NCBI GenBank assembly: GCA_012103255.1
Contig: WLXD01000003.1
Coordinates: 391,984 to 455,983, forward strand
From: Acidobacteriota bacterium
GTDB lineage: Bacteria; Acidobacteriota; UBA890; WLXD01
Reading direction: 5' to 3'
Length of the DNA: 64,000 nt
The notes beneath the pieces were generated by a model. That model ran no database searches, had not been told where the DNA came from, and saw only the letters and a program-made list of their open reading frames with translations. Positions 63,131 to 64,000 of the stretch are shown here, piece after piece (the first letter of the stretch is position 1; the number at the start of each line of letters is the position of its first letter). A program made the translations under genes and the position numbers.

Positions 63131-64000
63131 ATGAGCGACGCAGATCGCGATGGCGCCGATCAACTCGGCCGCATGTTCGAGCTTTCGCTCGACTTGCTCT
63201 GCATCGCCAATACGGACGGCTACTTCGTCCGCGTGAATCCATCGTTCAACCGGCTGCTCGGCTGGGAAGACGATGAACTCATGAGCAAACAGTTCATCGA
63301 GTTCGTGCACCCGGACGATCAGGAACCCACGCGGCAACGGCTAACGAGTCTCGCCAAGGGCCAGTCCGTGGTCGACTTCAAGAACCGCTACCGTGCCAAG
63401 GATGGGTCCTGGCACTGGCTCGCATGGCGTTCCGCACCCGCCGACGACGGACTTATCTACGCAGCGGCGCGCGACATCACCGACGCCATGCAGCAGCAGC
63501 GCCTCATCGAGCAACAGGCGCAGGATCTCGCGCGATCCAACGCCGACCTGGAAGAGTTTGCCTACGCGGCGTCTCACGATCTGAGCGCCCCGCTCCGGGC
63601 ACTCGGTCACCTCGTGCGATGGATCGACGACGACATGCCCGAGGGCATAGAAGGGCCCGTACGGCGACACGTAGAGGAGCTCGGCATCAAGGTTGAGCGC
63701 ATGCAGGAGCTCATCGATGATTTGCTGGCCTACTCACGTGTGGGACGCACCGCCCACGACGTTGTCGACGTCGACACGGACCGGATGGTGGACGAGATCA
63801 TCGATCTCCTTTCTCCACCGAAGTCCTTCCAGATCTCGCACAACGCTTTGCCCGTCATCCGCTGCGAAGCCGCGCCGCTCCATCAAGTGCTCCGTAATCT
63901 GATCGCCAACGCGGTTGCCCATCACCACCGCGACGACGGCTCCGTGCAGATCACCGCGCATGACGCCGATGATCGCTGGCGCTTCGACGTGCGCGACGAT
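63131..64000 (+). CDS. PAS-domain sensor histidine kinase, 3' end outside window
   Basis: The frame from the ATG at 63131 is open for 290 codons to the window edge. A PAS domain fills about residues 12-125 (D-L-L-C-I-A-N-T-D-G-Y-F-V-R-V-N-P-S-F, then a PAC-like R-Y-R-A-K-D-G-S-W-H-W-L). A coiled segment leads to the H-box with H149 in A-A-S-H-D-L-S-A-P-L-R, a form common in phytochrome-like kinases. The N-box begins N-L-I-A-N-A-V-A-H-H-H. The rest of the ATPase domain is beyond the window. No transmembrane helix, so cytoplasmic. No response regulator is visible. Confidence 0.9.
   Translation, partial: MSDADRDGADQLGRMFELSLDLLCIANTDGYFVRVNPSFNRLLGWEDDELMSKQFIEFVHPDDQEPTRQRLTSLAKGQSVVDFKNRYRAKDGSWHWLAWRSAPADDGLIYAAARDITDAMQQQRLIEQQAQDLARSNADLEEFAYAASHDLSAPLRALGHLVRWIDDDMPEGIEGPVRRHVEELGIKVERMQELIDDLLAYSRVGRTAHDVVDVDTDRMVDEIIDLLSPPKSFQISHNALPVIRCEAAPLHQVLRNLIANAVAHHHRDDGSVQITAHDADDRWRFDVRDD

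Noticed and set aside
1-64000. tRNA, rRNA, CRISPR, insertion sequence or prophage
   Set aside because: No cloverleaf-like sequence, direct-repeat array, transposase, integrase or phage protein was seen; gaps between genes are too short for most.

Overview
This is a dense, GC-rich bacterial chromosome segment, by appearance chromosomal and ordinary in organisation. I see no rRNA, tRNA, CRISPR array, insertion sequence, phage or plasmid gene. The cell is Gram-negative: there is an RND efflux pump with its adaptor, an OmpA-like protein, several lipoproteins and a HtrA protease. Three PadR regulator / ADOP-type permease pairs, many secreted hydrolases, beta-propeller proteins, M28/M19/M43 peptidases, a CRTAC1 protein and a multiheme TPR cytochrome suggest a free-living heterotroph that lives on proteins and polymers. 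ADOP-PadR pairs are best known from Acidobacteriota and also occur in Gemmatimonadota and some Pseudomonadota, so I favour one of these phyla but cannot settle which. The genes are tightly packed with many 4-base start/stop overlaps, and no gene-free stretch exceeds about 210 bases.

Layout. 1-5.7 kb: two alkaline-phosphatase-superfamily hydrolases (one cut by the window edge), a propeller-CehA metallohydrolase and a small secreted protein. 5.7-8.8 kb: PadR/ADOP pair 1. 8.8-19.9 kb: an RpiB-like isomerase, an AlkX/YcaQ-type DNA glycosylase, HtrA protease preceded by a short leader reading frame, a HEAT-cyclophilin lipoprotein, a ThrE-type exporter, a TolB-like propeller, an M28-PDZ aminopeptidase, OmpA and a DedA-type protein. 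19.9-24.3 kb: a GMC oxidoreductase - Gfo/Idh oxidoreductase - duplicated membrane protein operon, divergent from glucokinase. 24.4-26.3 kb: a SYLF protein and a secreted protein.

26.3-35.6 kb: PadR/ADOP pair 2 (permease broken by one frameshift), class I fructose-bisphosphate aldolase with a good terminator, an iodotyrosine-deiodinase-like flavoprotein, a membrane-type dipeptidase, and PadR/ADOP pair 3 with a long symmetric operator-like palindrome. 35.6-39.1 kb: TauE, YjbQ, zinc ribbon, cobalamin adenosyltransferase and a frameshifted alpha/beta hydrolase. 39.2-46.9 kb: a four-gene unit of RND adaptor, RND pump, fused 2-oxoacid dehydrogenase E1 and a noncanonical FabD-like acyltransferase.

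47-52.3 kb: pentaheme TPR cytochrome with CRTAC1 partner, then a membrane protein and a winged-helix regulator. 52.4-56.8 kb: FHA-GAF-PP2C phosphatase, RimI-like acetyltransferase, and an M20 peptidase paired with a DDAH-like enzyme. 57-64 kb: a secreted TIM-barrel-like protein, tandem M43 metalloproteases, an Smr protein, a TPR lipoprotein coupled to an esterase, and a PAS histidine kinase cut by the window edge.

The points I rate highest are the four-gene pump/E1/acyltransferase unit, the deiodinase signature, the internally duplicated membrane protein, the htrA leader reading frame, the PadR palindrome, and two one-base homopolymer frameshifts that could be real or assembly errors.
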